This document shows, piece after piece, positions 34,285 to 47,123 of a stretch of DNA of 64,000 bases; within the stretch, counting starts at the first letter, position 1, and each line of letters opens with the position of its first letter. Both the position numbers and the translations under genes were made by a program. The stretch is taken from NCBI GenBank assembly GCA_963693085.1, contig OY856412.1:344301457-344365456 (forward strand), given 5' to 3'. The notes beneath the pieces were generated by a model. That model saw nothing but the letters and a program-made list of their open reading frames with translations, was not told the DNA's origin and did not search any database. The stretch is from Alisma plantago-aquatica. Its lineage: Eukaryota > Streptophyta > Magnoliopsida > Alismatales > Alismataceae.

Positions 34285-34395
34285 CTTCGAAGGCATATGA
34301 ACTTGCAAAGGAATATTGGCCTATGAATGCTTATAGACCTCTAAAGGCATATCAACTTCCAAATGCTTATCGACCTCCAATGGCCTATCAACCTC
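34285..34395. repeat. 18-bp degenerate minisatellite
   Basis: About six units alternate between 'cctctaaaggcatatcaa' and 'cctatgaatgcttataga' forms. In one frame they spell a hexapeptide pattern of the kind RPxxAY. The surrounding 34.0-34.6 kb is also rich in 'tcgacc'. The frame has only 95 codons and no recognised domain, so I treat this as a repeat and not as a gene. Confidence 0.6.
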
Positions 34396-37079
34396 AGCTG
34401 CATTTATTTCATGACTTTTTAAATCTCAATCTAACATGGATGTTTTTTAATTATTATTATAAATACCAAGCATCCACCACTGAATTAGGGCATCTCATAT
34501 TTGGTGTGGCGAACAAGTTGAAAGGTTTTCACCGAGATCAACTCAAATTCTAGAGATGATCGACCAAGCTAGTGTCATCGACCTAGTGTGACCAACGACC
34601 TTTAGACTTGGCAGCCATCCACCTTTGCACATCTCTCTTGCTATCATGATTCATTCAAGTTGTAATATGATTCCATCTTGTACAAGATTGGATAAACTAC
34701 ATAACTTTGGTCAGTAGTAGCCGTCTGGCCTTCCCAACCGATACTTTGTCATTCTTCTATATGATAAATGTGTTATAATAGTTTTTCTCCTGTACTATTG
34801 TTGTTAATGTGTCACTTGTTTGAATAGCTACCTCCTTGCAATATTTGATTATGATTTGTTTAAGAGAATGATTTCAGTAAGTTCTAGAGTATAGTTTGGT
34901 AAAAGGACATGAGAGTGAGGAGTTTCTATGGGAAAGGTCATATTTGTATTCTTGATTTATTGGTTATCATCTTAAGAGAGAGATACCTTTAGATAGAAAC
35001 CTACTCAGATCTCGAGAGAAGGAAGGTGTAGATATATTTGACAAATTCTCAAAAAATACGTCAGGAACACACATGAATTAGAAGAGAAGGTTTTTTCATG
35101 GTTATGTATGGTTATATTAGTGAACCTCAATCCAAGTCCCATTTTATCATTTCCTTAATTATCTTTATTTCTTTTTATCTTTCATAACTTGCATTTACTG
35201 TCTTAACTTATAATTTGTTCAGTCCCTAATTGGGATACCAAATCCACTCCTTTCAATTAAAATAAACTAAGCCAAGATCTCCCGTTCTTAGTCTATTGTT
35301 CTCCTCATCTAGGGTTGACCCTGAATTACTACAATAAACTTTCTATTGAGTTGCATACTTCTCTTGAAGTCGTGTATAAATTTGTTGTTTGATATCTTTA
35401 ATTGGAGAAAACATGTTTACACTTTTGACCCACAAGAAAGAGCGATCAATTATGTATCATGCAAGTTGTTGACACTATGGCTATGGGACTTAGAAGAAGG
35501 TCGATTATTGTGTTCCATATCCAGGAGGATGCAACATGATAAGATGACGACACTGGTGTATTCTTTCCAGATATTTTGAAGTTGTTTACTTATGATTGGA
35601 TGAATATAATCGTGATAAAACTTTAGATATTGTGAGATCTTAAGGCTAGTTACTCCATTAGATTTATGTATGAAAGTATATGTTAATTTGTTTTTATTAT
35701 ATATTAATACATACACATATGGCTTGCAACTACTTATATAGGGTATGTGTATAGTTCATACTAACCAATGTGACCTTTCTAGTTCCATCATGGATTAGCC
35801 ATGTTGATAGATACCCAACATCCGTTGTCATTACAACTCTACCATATTTACATACTTCAGTACAGTATGAAAGAGACTGATTATAGATCATTTCAATGTT
35901 AAGTATGTTTTGGGCACTTTGCTTATAATTTTGACTTATGAATTATCTTTTATTGTGGAATGTCAATAATATTTTGCTTACCATCTTTTAATTTAGTAAT
36001 AAGCATTGGAAGTTGTTGGTAATTGCCCCCAAGATACTAACTGCATATTATCTAGATCCTTCAGGTGACAAAGTAGGGAGTAGGGGACATACACTCAAAA
36101 TGGCATTACTTGCATAACTAAACTTTTATATATGTCAACATATAATTAAGGTATACATCATTACATGACTATTTACTAATTGAATTAAATGTATTACATT
36201 CACTTATAGGGGTCGAAAAGTAATAAAAAGGGCCACAGGAATCACAAATAATAAAAAGAAATTATTAAGTTAATATAATATTGAGGTAGTTTTTTTTACT
36301 CCAATGCATATATATGTCAATGATGCTTACCTTTGTTTATTAACATTTTAGATAATTGTATACTTATATGGCCCTATAAAACTAATACATGGGTATGTGG
36401 ATACTACATCACATGATATATCAACTTGATTTTCAAATAGGAAGTGCTAAAATCTATTGTTTAATAAAGGCAATCTTACTTGAATCATAAGTAAATAGTC
36501 TCATTTGATAAAATAAAAAAATCATATCAAACTCTTGCACACTATCATACTCTTTACAATTGTTTGACATGACCTAGCCCTATACATAATAATACTTGGA
36601 TGTGATAAGAGAAGTGTGGGCACAATCCTTCATTAAGGAATACAACTTTGCATTTGACGGTGATAAAATATGAGTTTTCTAAACTTTGATGTCAATATTC
36701 ATAAATACATGTGATGATTATGATTTTTGGAAGTTCAAATATGATGCAAGTGAGTTGTTGGTCCATATGTGAATGATGCGTGTTTATGTATGTGTGTGAA
36801 TGAATGTGAGGAGGAATTAATATAGTGAGAATTGTATTTGTACATGTCATGAGAATGAAATTGTATGTGTTACTTTCTAAATTTTGTATGCCGATGAGAA
36901 TGAAATTGGAAAATGGAAATGTATGTGCGTGGATGAATTGTGTGTATGTGTTTTTTATTATAGGTTTTGCTGGTATGCTGGAATGTTGTTAAGATGAACA
37001 CATGATGGAATCTATAGTTCTAATGAACTATATGTTCTATATCCTTACGCATACCTTCTATCAAAAAATATACATGTTG

Positions 37080-37640
37080 CATCAGTTGTTATTAAAAATC
37101 GACATTGTAGATATGAGTCATCAATTTTGCGAGAAAACAAACATCATCACTATTATAAAATGACCATGCCACACATGATGACCGTGCTACTCAAAAAGAA
37201 ACATTGTTGTACTGCCTAGTACAACCATGTGGTATTGATCTGTGTTAGTGGTTCTTCTAAGAAAAAATTGACGACATTATACATCTGTAGAACTGCTATA
37301 AAAATGTACACATGCGATGTTGGTTTCTATACATGAACTGACAACTATGCTACAGTCTATTGCGTCAGTTTCTTTGTTTAAACCAATGACTCAAAGATCT
37401 AGCATCAGTTATGTACTATTGAACTAATGTCAATATTTTCAAAACAATATTATAACTATTGCTTACATTTCCTTATGTTGTTGGTTTATCTTTTCATGGC
37501 AACTGACATTGGCTTTGTTTCATCGGTTTTAGCGTTCCATAAAAATTGACACTAGTCAACCTTAGTTGTAGTGTCACTCACTTAGGTGTCGGTACAAAAC
37601 CGACATTATATGTCAAATTTAATGACACTATAGATGGTAT
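37080..37640. repeat. Degenerate CACTA-like subterminal motifs
   Basis: Words such as 'gcatcagtt', 'catcggttttagcg' and 'ggtgtcggtacaaaaccgac' resemble worn GGCGTCGGTT pairs. A TTGTAGTG end-like sequence lies at 37566-37573 and a CACTATTATA start-like sequence near 37152. The three flanking bases at those two points do not match, so boundaries are not established. Probably a remnant of a third, smaller related element. Confidence 0.35.
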
Positions 37641-37679
37641 ATGTAACCGAGTATCTATCAACAAATGAAATAAATTATA

Positions 37680-39350
37680 GGGGCATTTCTAGGGCTCAAA
37701 GGTTGAGGAGGATGATTTGGTGGTGGCAGAGAATGTGGCCGCCCAGATGGTGGAGGTGGGGGATGGTTAATGATAGGGGAAGATGTGATGGGGGATAGGA
37801 GGAGATATCAAAGGAGAGTACGACACATATCAGACCATTGATAAGGAAGGACTACACCTCATATTCAATATGAGAAAGGGAGGCATTATGTTTAGTGCTA
37901 CTAAAAGAATACTAAACTTGGAGGAAGATTTTCTTGACTTTGCCAATATTCCATGGTCAAAAGGAATTAAATATTCTAAAAAGCATAATGGTTTTAGGCA
38001 GTCTAACTGATTTAAAAGGTCTCTTATCTGCAACAACTATACTGGAACATTAGATGCTACCTTCGTTGGGGAGATGACTTCCTTGTTAATAATACATGAT
38101 GATAATATCCAGATCAACAAATATGGGGAGATCTTGGATTTGAAACCCATCACATTAGCTATCATTGACCTGGTGAAATAATATAAATTCCTTGTGGAGC
38201 TTAAACTTGTTAGTATTAATATTTGTTTCCTAACCCGATGTAACAAACTAAGGATGATGTGGAATCCCCAAGATTAGATGAGCCTAATTTATCTGGAAAA
38301 GAACTACTCTATGTCTAACCTTATCCATGAAAATGACTTTGTGAAAGCTCTTACAGGGGGACTGTGGACTCTATTTGGTCACTACATATTTTTCCAACCA
38401 TGATCAAATGAATTATCCCCCCCAGATGATGAAGTCCCTAAAACACTTATAGCCTAGGTCCACTACCCCAAATTTGCATTGCACCCATACCAACATAACA
38501 TTCTGAGGCATGAGTGTAATGGAATTTGAAGTTTTATTAATGTTGACATCAATACCAATGAAGGTATAAGAGGAGATATGATAGAATTGTTCTGGAATTA
38601 AATACATTTGTTCCATTTGTCTCAATGTTGCGTCTTAATGGTAGAATCATCAAGTTGGAATATGAAAGCCTAACTCTTTTATTCTATGAGTATGATAAAC
38701 GTCGTCCTACCTCAAAGAATTGTACCAACACCAAAGTGCCCATAAAACAGATGCCACAGACACGCCGGTGGAACTAATGGGGGCAAAGAAGTGGGATGCA
38801 ATGGATTCATACATGTAGTACCACGTTCAAGGTGGAAGAAACCACCACAAAAGAAGTTTCAAAACCGATAAAAACCAAGAAAAATTTGGTGAGATTTTAG
38901 AACTTGAGCAGGAACATGTTGATAATACTTAAGATGGAACATCACATAGAAAGAAGGTTATTAGACAAAAGGGTAACCCGCAAGGAGAAACGATCGAGAA
39001 GAAGGTGTAGAAGAATTCGGGAGATATACAAATACAGAAGAATTCAAATGTCAACACAAGTACTCATCCATCCCTTGATGAGGTGGTAAAACCTACCCAA
39101 ATGGAAAATAAGGAAAGAAATCATTTAGTCAACTTAGCTGACAATGAAGCTCCTTATGTAGATGAAATGAAGGAAGATCTGATCTAGAATGGGGAAGAAG
39201 ATGACACTCTTCATAATGGTGAAGAGAATGTTATCTCTATATTAGAATCTACTAGGGATCCTAGAGACCCCACTAGAAGGTCTAAAAGACCTGGGGCTAA
39301 ACAAAAACCAGATGATAGTGCACCCTACAACAAGAAGGGGACATCTTAGC
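37680..39350 (+). pseudogene. LINE ORF1 (DUF4283-like with zinc-knuckle remnant)
   Basis: Conceptual translation across several frame breaks gives ALTGGLWTLFGHYIFFQP, then a PKTLIA...VHYPKFALHPY segment and a VDINTNEGIRGDM segment. These match the order of the plant LINE ORF1 protein (DUF4283-type nucleic-acid binding). A worn zinc-knuckle region (about 38650-38730) follows in which most Cys positions are lost. The rest is a charged tail. There are many stops. Confidence 0.65.
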
Positions 39351-39419
39351 ATATTTGTGAGATGATGGAGAATAAGAAATAGTCATGTCTCACACTATTA
39401 AGCATGCATAATCTTCCAA

Positions 39420-40640
39420 ATTTCTTACTAGGTATCACTTATGATCTTATGTTTTATATGTCAATTTTAGTATGGAATATCCAAGGGTCATGTTTGGATG
39501 AAACACATCACATCCTTAAATAAATGACCAAAGACAAAATACCTAGTGTCCTTGAAATTTTCATACCAAGGTGTAGTAGTAATGAGGACCTCAACATCAT
39601 AAAGAAACTTTATTTCTCGAACTTTTTTTTTCTTGAAGCTACTTGGTTTTATGGGAGAATTTTGGTCATGTGGAACAAATTGGAAATAGATTTCTAGGTC
39701 ATAAAATGCCACTCACAATTCACTCATGGTATTCTTGGAGGTGTGGTACAAATAATTGTTGTGTATAGAAGTTCAAGGCCTAGTTTGTGCAAGCTAGTAC
39801 GAACAAATATTGAAACATTGTCTTTTATCATCTGTAATCCCTGCGTTGTCCTAATGGATTTTAACACAGTTTTGTTTTTTCTTGAAAAAGTTGGAAGCAG
39901 GGCAAAGAAGGTTTACATCACTTCTTCAATGCTTGATTTCAATGATACAATCCAAAATTTTAGTATTTTTGAATTGCATTTTAAAGGAAGCTAGTTCACC
40001 TTCAAAAAATGCCTTCTTCTTGAATTGCTAGATAGGTTACTAGTCAATGATCATCGATTGTCTTCTAATGTAGATTTTGTCCTTGATCACTTAAACCATG
40101 TGAATTCTGATCACTTTCCTCTATACTTGAGGAAACTTATCTTTCAAGTGGGTTTAAAGATTTTCATAACCAAAGATTCATGGTGAGTTGATCCCAACTT
40201 TAAACAATTTCCAACTGTCAAGTGGAGCTCCCACCTTCCCTTTTTCTTGGCATTCCAATCTATGAAACTTGAGTGTCTCAAATAGGAAAAGAAATCCTCA
40301 TACTCTTCTATTAACAAGAAGAAGAACCCTCAAAGGAAAATATTACAAGTTGAGATAAGAACGGGGATGGCTGATGATGATTACCTACTCATGCTACATG
40401 CCTCACTCATTAAGAAATATAGTGATCCTGAATGAAGAAGAAGGAAACATTAGATAGATGAGTCGCATCAACTTGGTTCAATTGGGAGATGGTAATATTT
40501 CTTTCTATCGCATGTATGTAAAGTCGAGGTGAAATGCCGACAACATTGCCAAATTAAAAGATAGCATGGAATCTAGATATCAGATGAGCAAAATCCTAGG
40601 GACAAGGTCAGTTTCTACTTCAAATCAGTTCTATGTCCTG
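39420..40640 (+). pseudogene. LINE ORF2 N-terminus: apurinic-type endonuclease
   Basis: It starts at a SILVWNIQG stretch (L1 endonucleases begin with a similar W-N-x-R-G motif). It continues through an MDFNTVLF segment (equivalent to GDFN), DFNDTIQNFSIFELHFKGS, and NVDFVLDHLNHVNSDHFPL, the last with the SDH catalytic motif. The open part at 39743-39994 covers the GDFN region. Stops and frameshifts are frequent. The match breaks off around 40640, where the nested insertion begins. Confidence 0.7.
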
Positions 40641-40644
40641 CTAG

Positions 40645-43600
40645 TAATATTTTAAATAACATCTATATACATTTTCATTTTGTAGTATATTTCTTACTAT
40701 TCTTTCAACCACATGGGGAAAACCTTGAAACAATTCCAAATGAATCCAATGTTAAAAAATTGTTTTTCACAATGTCCCCCCATTAGGCACATGGTCATGA
40801 TAGGGTTTATGTTTGGTTCCTTAAGAGCTTCTAGACAAATCATAAAGATTCCACAATGCTTACCGTGACAAATAAAACTCTACGTTAAAACATACAACAA
40901 CATAAATTACATAGAACAATTAGTAGCATCTCCAATTCATTTTGCCCTTCTTTCATTACTTAATCATAGGGAAATTTAAAAGCTTCATGACCAAAATTAG
41001 GCACTCTAACATATTTTTTGGATAAAAAATAAGAAGACCAATCCATAAAAAATAGTCTATATAGAAGGACTAATACTCACATTCTTCTCAAAATTGTAAA
41101 TAAAAATCTATAAATAAGTACAAAGATAATACAAAGATAATGAGAGTTCTTCATACACCACATAAAATTGCTTTCTAAAAGACCTCTATGCTCTAATATA
41201 GGAATAACAAACAATAAATCAAAACATTAAGAAAATATTATGTTTATTTCCTTTCCAAATTAATAAGAAAATTTAAATAATGATTAAAACTAAACACGAT
41301 ATATCTTTATTAAGAAAAAATATTTAGTCATTGGAAGTTGAGCCCATGTCAACAAGTACAACTTACTACACAATAACCAGCTATGCTATCAATTAACATG
41401 TGTAATTGTTGCACATGAATTATTAATATCTAAACCATCATGACCATGCAACATAATAAAAATAGCTACCATAAGGAATCAAACATGTGGTTGTTGGAGA
41501 GATCAACGAGACACTCACCAACTACACTAGCATCGACTACTTACTTTGATAAGATACAAATTTGATATTATTGAATTTACCATCCTCTTATATATGTATG
41601 AATGAAATTTTTATATGAAATTTATTTTGTGGATGGGGATTCAGCCCCGACAGCCCCTGGATACGACTTTGATTGAATTGATTCATGTACATAGATACTT
41701 ATTCCTCACCTCCTTATGAGGTGTTATTCTTCCTCTCTAATTGCTTTTTCAGTTGATCCATATGTGTCCTAAGCTCCATGAATTCATATTGTTCCATGGG
41801 ACTCTTGGATGTTATAGGAGGTTCACATTCATCACCGAATGAATGATTCCTAGCCATGTTCTTCAACATTGCATGATACTTGTATGTCTTATTGTTATGA
41901 AAGAATGGTACACTTGAATTATCTAGTGTGGTCCTCTCTCCTTTATATAGGCCATCATTGAAAGTCTTTTCCTATCCATATAAATCAAGATCTTAGTGTT
42001 GTACCTTCCTCAACATGTTTTTATTGCACTCCCAAGCCTCTGATAAGATTTCTTTGTATGCTACTTGAAGATATTGATATTTCCCACCAGTTCATTAGTC
42101 TTCCTAAGAGGAAAGTACCTCTTGAAAAACATATCTCTCATTTCATCCCAAGAGTCTATAGATTATGATGGTAGGATAAGAATCTTAGTCTTAACTTTAT
42201 CCATAACAAATAAGGGGATAACTTTAGATAAATCAAAGTGGTAGGTATCCTATAAATCTTCAACCTGTATAGCTCTAAAATAAGCTATTGATGTGTTGTA
42301 TCAGATCCTCAATTCGTGTCTATGAAATACTTATGATTTAGCTAAGGAAACTAGATCTGGATCTATTTTTTTGCTTTCCACATTGACTACTTGCTTCCTA
42401 ATAGGACCCAATTGAGTTGTTGTTGAATATGTATTTATTTTCTCTCAGATATTCTGCTCATCATATGAAACTACCTCATTCTCATTGTCTTCCTCATTCT
42501 TAGTCATGTATTCCTCTTATTCTTCTTTAAACTCTAGGATGATGACTTGCTCATCTTTATTCGATAGGGTAACTCCTGGTGTTGTTGTTGGTGTACTCAA
42601 AATTAGCCTCTTAGATGAAGTTGAATTCTCCTTTCCTTGTTACAAAATCTTTAAATGGTCTGTAAAAGGAGGAATTGGGTTTTAGTAGTTAGTTCTCCGA
42701 GTTTGGACCACTAAATAGTACCTAAAAGTAGAAAACTTAGTATATGAATGCAAAATACTATATATTAGGTAGAAAAGGAATTATTATTTTTTATTCAAAG
42801 AAAAGTTAACAAAGATAAAAATATGACCGAGTTTAGCACTCATGATGCTCAAGCTACCAATTTCCTAGCAACATCACCAAAAACATGCACATGTATACCA
42901 TTCCTATGAATACACAAGTGTACTTGTTGAGTTGTAAGAGACCTCAAGAGGCCTGAGTTGTCAATCTAAGGGAATTGGGACTACTAGGGACTACTACTAA
43001 GTATATTGATTATCTAAACCGAATGAAATGATTGAATGATTTAATTAGACTATAGACTAATAATAAAGAGTAACAATTAAGTTAGTCTTAAAGATCATAA
43101 GAAGGAGATGTCTAGGACTTCTATTTCCTTACAATGTGATTCATGCATGAGTTCTGATCATTAATATAAATTATCTTTGCTTCTTTGGATTAGGCGTCTA
43201 TATTTTGCACCACCCACTCTCATAGTTTAGTACAACATTTAACCTAACATGTAATCATTCTCTCACAATATCAATATAGGATACTAAAAGATAGCAACCT
43301 CCCTCTAGACAATTGTCCTTATAATTGTTAGCCAACTCTATTATACAATATCATGTTAAGTGTGTCTCATTCCATGTATTTCCAACCCTATATATACAAG
43401 AGTCATGGGATTGGAATATCTAAAATCTAATCACGTTCCTATTTGCAACTCCAAACAAACTCAAATAATGAGAACTAAAAAGTTAATACCAGTCGGCTTA
43501 TTCAACTGTCCATTTGCATGATTAAGACCAATTTCAATGTCTCTTCACCAGACTCGTTAGTCCTACTCTGATTTAGTTGGCCAATTCCTTTCCTAATGAA

Positions 43601-43939
43601 ATCAAGACAATTTTCCTAAACTCTCCCCAAATTGGTCCAATATCTCGTCAAAGATTTCAAATCACCTGACTTCTGACTTTCCCAAACGTGATAATTGGTT
43701 GATGGATTGATAACAAATCATTACACTAAATTAAACCATCCAATGGACTGTCTAGCTTACCCAGATGACCCCTTGGGTAGGAAATCAACATGTACATGAT
43801 TAAAAACCATTGTAATTATAGATTCAATTGAGAAGTTCAAAACCCAAATACATCTTTATGTGTGATAACTTATGCTCCATATTACATTTACATCATTGTC
43901 ATAACGTCAAAAGAAACTATTGGTGTCTAGAAATACATC
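40645..43939 (-). mobile_element. Remnant of a minus-strand gypsy-type LTR element nested in the LINE
   Basis: It contains a gag remnant (listed separately). At about 42856-42883, on the minus strand, it has TTTTTGGTGATGTTGCTAGG. This aligns with the TGGCGCCGTTGCCGGGG primer region of Athila/Tat-type gypsy elements after several transitions. Right of that point, sequence to 43939 would be its 5' LTR. Left of the gag (40645-41690) I see no clear coding sequence. Its left boundary with the LINE is approximate. Confidence 0.5.
41690..42700 (-). pseudogene. Retrotransposon gag remnant (gypsy type)
   Basis: Minus-strand translation gives SWDEMRDMFFKRYFPLRKT, followed after a stop by a KKSYQRLGSA stretch and an FNDG-like stretch in another frame. 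This is the order seen in the Retrotrans_gag domain (W-x-E-L-x-x-x-F-x-x-x-F-F-P, then a Trp-containing E-A-W-E-R-F-like helix and an F-Y-N-G-L segment). Many stops; not functional. Confidence 0.65.
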
Positions 43940-43944
43940 ACTGC

Positions 43945-46900
43945 TGTGATGGAGTGGACTTTTAAAATCCTAAATGTCCAATGACATAAGTGAGGTCATG
44001 CATGTTGAGTTGTTTGATAGTCCTAAGTGGTTTCGTAAAGTTTGAGTGTTGATTGTGGTTGATATCGTTACCAAGATCCAAAAGTTTATGCCTATTTGAG
44101 AAATTTAAGTTGATTGATCAAACAATTGAGTTGTGACACCTAATTTTAGTAGAGTGTAGCTTGTGCCATGTTAAGCTATGGCTGAATTTTATATTGACTT
44201 GGTGCGGTGCCTTGGTCAGCCTTTGGTGCGATAATCTTCAAGTTCCTGGTCTATTGGAGCCGTTAAGCCGTGTGGCAGGTGAGGATCCACTTCACCACGA
44301 TTTATGGACGTGGGATGATAGTGAAGTGTGCGTGGCAGTAGTTGTTTCATCTCAAATAGGAGAGTTGAAAGACCCATGCTCTGAGTCAGTTGTTGTAGAT
44401 ATGAGGCCGACCGAGATCTCTACCCACCATCACCGCTTGCCCCTTTGCACTAGTTTCAGGTGGTGCGAGTGCAAGGTAGGGCACTAAGAAAGAAGAAAGT
44501 TGAAGTGCAGAAGAGGGAAGGTCCATCAGCAATGCTTCGAGGAGGAGACACAGCTCCGGCAGCAAGCCTAGGTGGCAGGTTGTCTGCACGCTGACAAACA
44601 ACACCAAGTTTAGAACAGTGGTTGATCCTGCCTAGGAGGATGGACTCTCGTCAGCTGCGGTGGTAGTTTTGTGTGGAGAACAGACCCAAGGGCGGCAGCG
44701 CCATCCGCAGGGCGGAGCAGCAGCTGGGGGGGACCGATCCCTAGTCGAAGGAAAGGAGTCGGGCGGTGGCCATGAGACGGAATTAGAGAAGCAACACCCT
44801 GCGGAGATGGAGGAGAAGCCATATGTGGACAAGCAGCTCCCAGCGGACCAAGTCCTTGCGGGAAACATGTCTCACGGTGGAGGTTATGTGAGGCTGAGAA
44901 GAGAGCGGTACTAATGGAGACTAGCACCGATGAGCACCTGGGTGAAGATCTGGAATGGAGGCAAAATGACTTTTGCTCCGCCACAGCCAGAGCTAGGCGG
45001 TGACACCCTTGCCGAGGAGGAGAAGGCATGGCATCATCTTACCGAAGAAGATGATGGCTGAGAAAGATGGAGATCTAGAGGAGAAGCGAGGTCAGCGGAG
45101 TGTGTGCATCTAGCGGATCTTTTGGAGACGCTGCCAAGTGAGAAGAAGAAAGATACCCATACCTCGCTGGTTCCCTGGAAGACAGCGGCGCCCAGGCGCT
45201 GCGTCTGGCAGAGAACCCGCTTCTCGTACAGCAGCCTAGAATGCAAGGAAGGAGGAGCCGCGAACCATATCATAGTGTGAACCGGAAAATCAGCTACGAA
45301 CCAACCGGCCCAAGCAAAGAGCCACGCCCCAAGTGGACACATGGCAGTCATTGATTGGCCATTCAAGGTATTTGTCTTATAAATGATTAGAACTTGTATC
45401 ATTTATAATAAATAGCTCTGATGTCCAATAATTCCCAGAAAAATATCAGTATGTTCATAAAAATGATTAGAATCATGTGAAATCCTGATATTAGTCTTTT
45501 GAAGCTTAATGTGAGTAATATCATGTAAGATGCTTTAAACTTGTTTTATGGATAATAAATAGCAAACAGTGACATAAAATTATGATAAGATACCAGTAAA
45601 TCATATATCATGTTTATAATGGATATGATGTCAGTTATGGTCATGTTGATGTACGAAATCATGTATTTTGATTAATATGGCTAATTAGGGCTAATAACCC
45701 TAAATAAAATGTATTAAATACATACACGCTCAATAAATGATGAAATTTACAGAGTAAATTCATACCAGTAATCTGAAGTTAAGATGTAACTCAGATATCA
45801 GTCACATGCATAGAATTCATATTACAAATGAAGATGACCCTTAATACATGTGATGTAACCCTAATATGGTTAATGAAGGTGACATAATGTTAAATATGTT
45901 CACATAATAATGTGACATAGGAGTATATTCAATTTTTGAGCCATAATATGGAAAGTGACATCAGTAAGATAATTCTAAGATAAGAATGCAAGTAATGATG
46001 CACATATCCTAATGAACTAAGGAAAACACTAATATGAACGTGATTAGGGTTCAGATGAGATATAATAGGATGAGAATCTGATGGTAGTATATGATCTTGT
46101 CTTGATCAGGTTTGACCAAGCTTATAGTTGACATCAGTGATATGTGTTTAGTATGATCTATCTCTTTGGAAGGTACGCCATTACCTCTTACTTGGCTTAT
46201 TATACAATATGCTTGTGTTATATGAGTAGTAGAATACTTGGCATATGGTATTGGATGAAATGATTGTTCCTGTATGATATGTTGTTTGATTTTCCATACT
46301 TATTGCTATGAACACATGAAACATAAGATATCTGGTCCATCATATGATAGCACTAAACTCTTTGGTAGTACAGTGCATTGAAGTGATCTCAAACTCTTTG
46401 GTAGTAGATCACATGTGTTAGATCTCAAACTCTTTGGTAGTAGATCACACGTAAAATGATCTCAAACTCTTTGGTAGTAGATCATAAGGCCTGAAAAGCA
46501 TCAAAGCCCTAGGGGCAGATGTACGAGATATATGATGGAAATATGATTAAAATATGTGTTCTCTTTTGTTAATGAATATCTTTGTGCAAGTATACACTTT
46601 TCTTATATTCTTCTGCTACTGCCAAGTACATTAGTTGTATCTTATTGCCAAGATATGATGAAAGGTAAATAAAAGACACGTAGGCGTACTCAGTACAATA
46701 TTCATGAAATATTGTGCTGACGTGTACCGCATGTAATCTTTTTGTTTAGGTTTTGGTTATTCTCTTGAAGATCTAGGATAGAGAGAGTTGTGTAGCGAAC
46801 TGATGTACAGGTGTACCTGTTGTCTTAAGATCTTGTAGTTTAGTTGTAGTACATGTATATGTATAAGTTTGCTGTTCAATATGTAATATCAAATGTTGTA

Positions 46901-47118
46901 AAAATTCATGTTATAATTATATGTTCAATGGTGAACATGTGTGTATGGTTTTATTATTGTTCATGTACATGTGCTACTGATTGTTTCCTTCTGACTCCCT
47001 CTGATTTTCTTCTTCTTAGCCTTATGTGGGATGTTTAAATTGGGATTCTCGCTGAGGTGAGGGTTTCAATTTGGACGCCACACTTAGATCAAGTTTTAGA
47101 AAATCCGGGGATGTCACA
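43945..47118. repeat. Gypsy-family solo LTR, 3,174 bp, TSD ACTGC
   Basis: It starts TGTGATGGAGTGG and ends GGGATGTCACA (inverted TGTGA/TCACA ends). It is flanked by ACTGC at 43940-43944 and 47119-47123. It is the same family as the LTR starting at 61782: both begin 'tgtgatggagtggactttt', share a GC-rich block (about 44.65-45.35 kb here), and share 'ttaatatggctaattagggc'. No internal domain remains, so this is a solo LTR produced by LTR-LTR recombination. Confidence 0.9.
46349..46488. repeat. 36-37 bp tandem repeat with internal palindrome, inside the solo LTR
   Basis: The word 'aaactctttggtagta' occurs at about 46354, 46391, 46427 and 46464. The last three copies are framed by TGATCT...AGATCA, so each can form a small stem. 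Such repeats are often enhancer-like in LTRs; that role is inferred only. Confidence 0.8.
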
Positions 47119-47123
47119 ACTGC

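Larger units (their letters stand above)
32582..37640. other. Unassigned AT-rich region
   Basis: About 5 kb with no gene I can support. It includes a small minisatellite (34285-34395) and a degenerate stretch with CACTA-like motifs (37080-37640), listed separately. Several short open frames exist but show no recognisable domains and no splice-consistent neighbours. Confidence 0.4.

Noticed and set aside
34266..34553. 95-codon frame with RPxxAY repeats as a host protein gene
   Set aside because: The repeat is an 18-bp minisatellite, and there is no recognised domain, splice-consistent extension or composition change.
37152..37573. Small complete CACTA element of about 420 bp
   Set aside because: The terminal sequences pair poorly and the flanking triplets differ (CAT and TCA). 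Kept only as degenerate motifs.
44386..45402. Cluster of open frames of 73-139 codons in GC-rich sequence
   Set aside because: They lie inside the gypsy solo LTR, overlap on both strands and have no domain. The GC-rich block is a feature of this LTR family (also at 62.47-63.11 kb).
44132..47118. LTR boundaries TGTGACACC...TGTCACA
   Set aside because: The ends look LTR-like, but the flanking bases do not match (TGAGT versus ACTGC). Moving the left end to 43945 gives a perfect ACTGC duplication and agrees with the LTR start at 61782.
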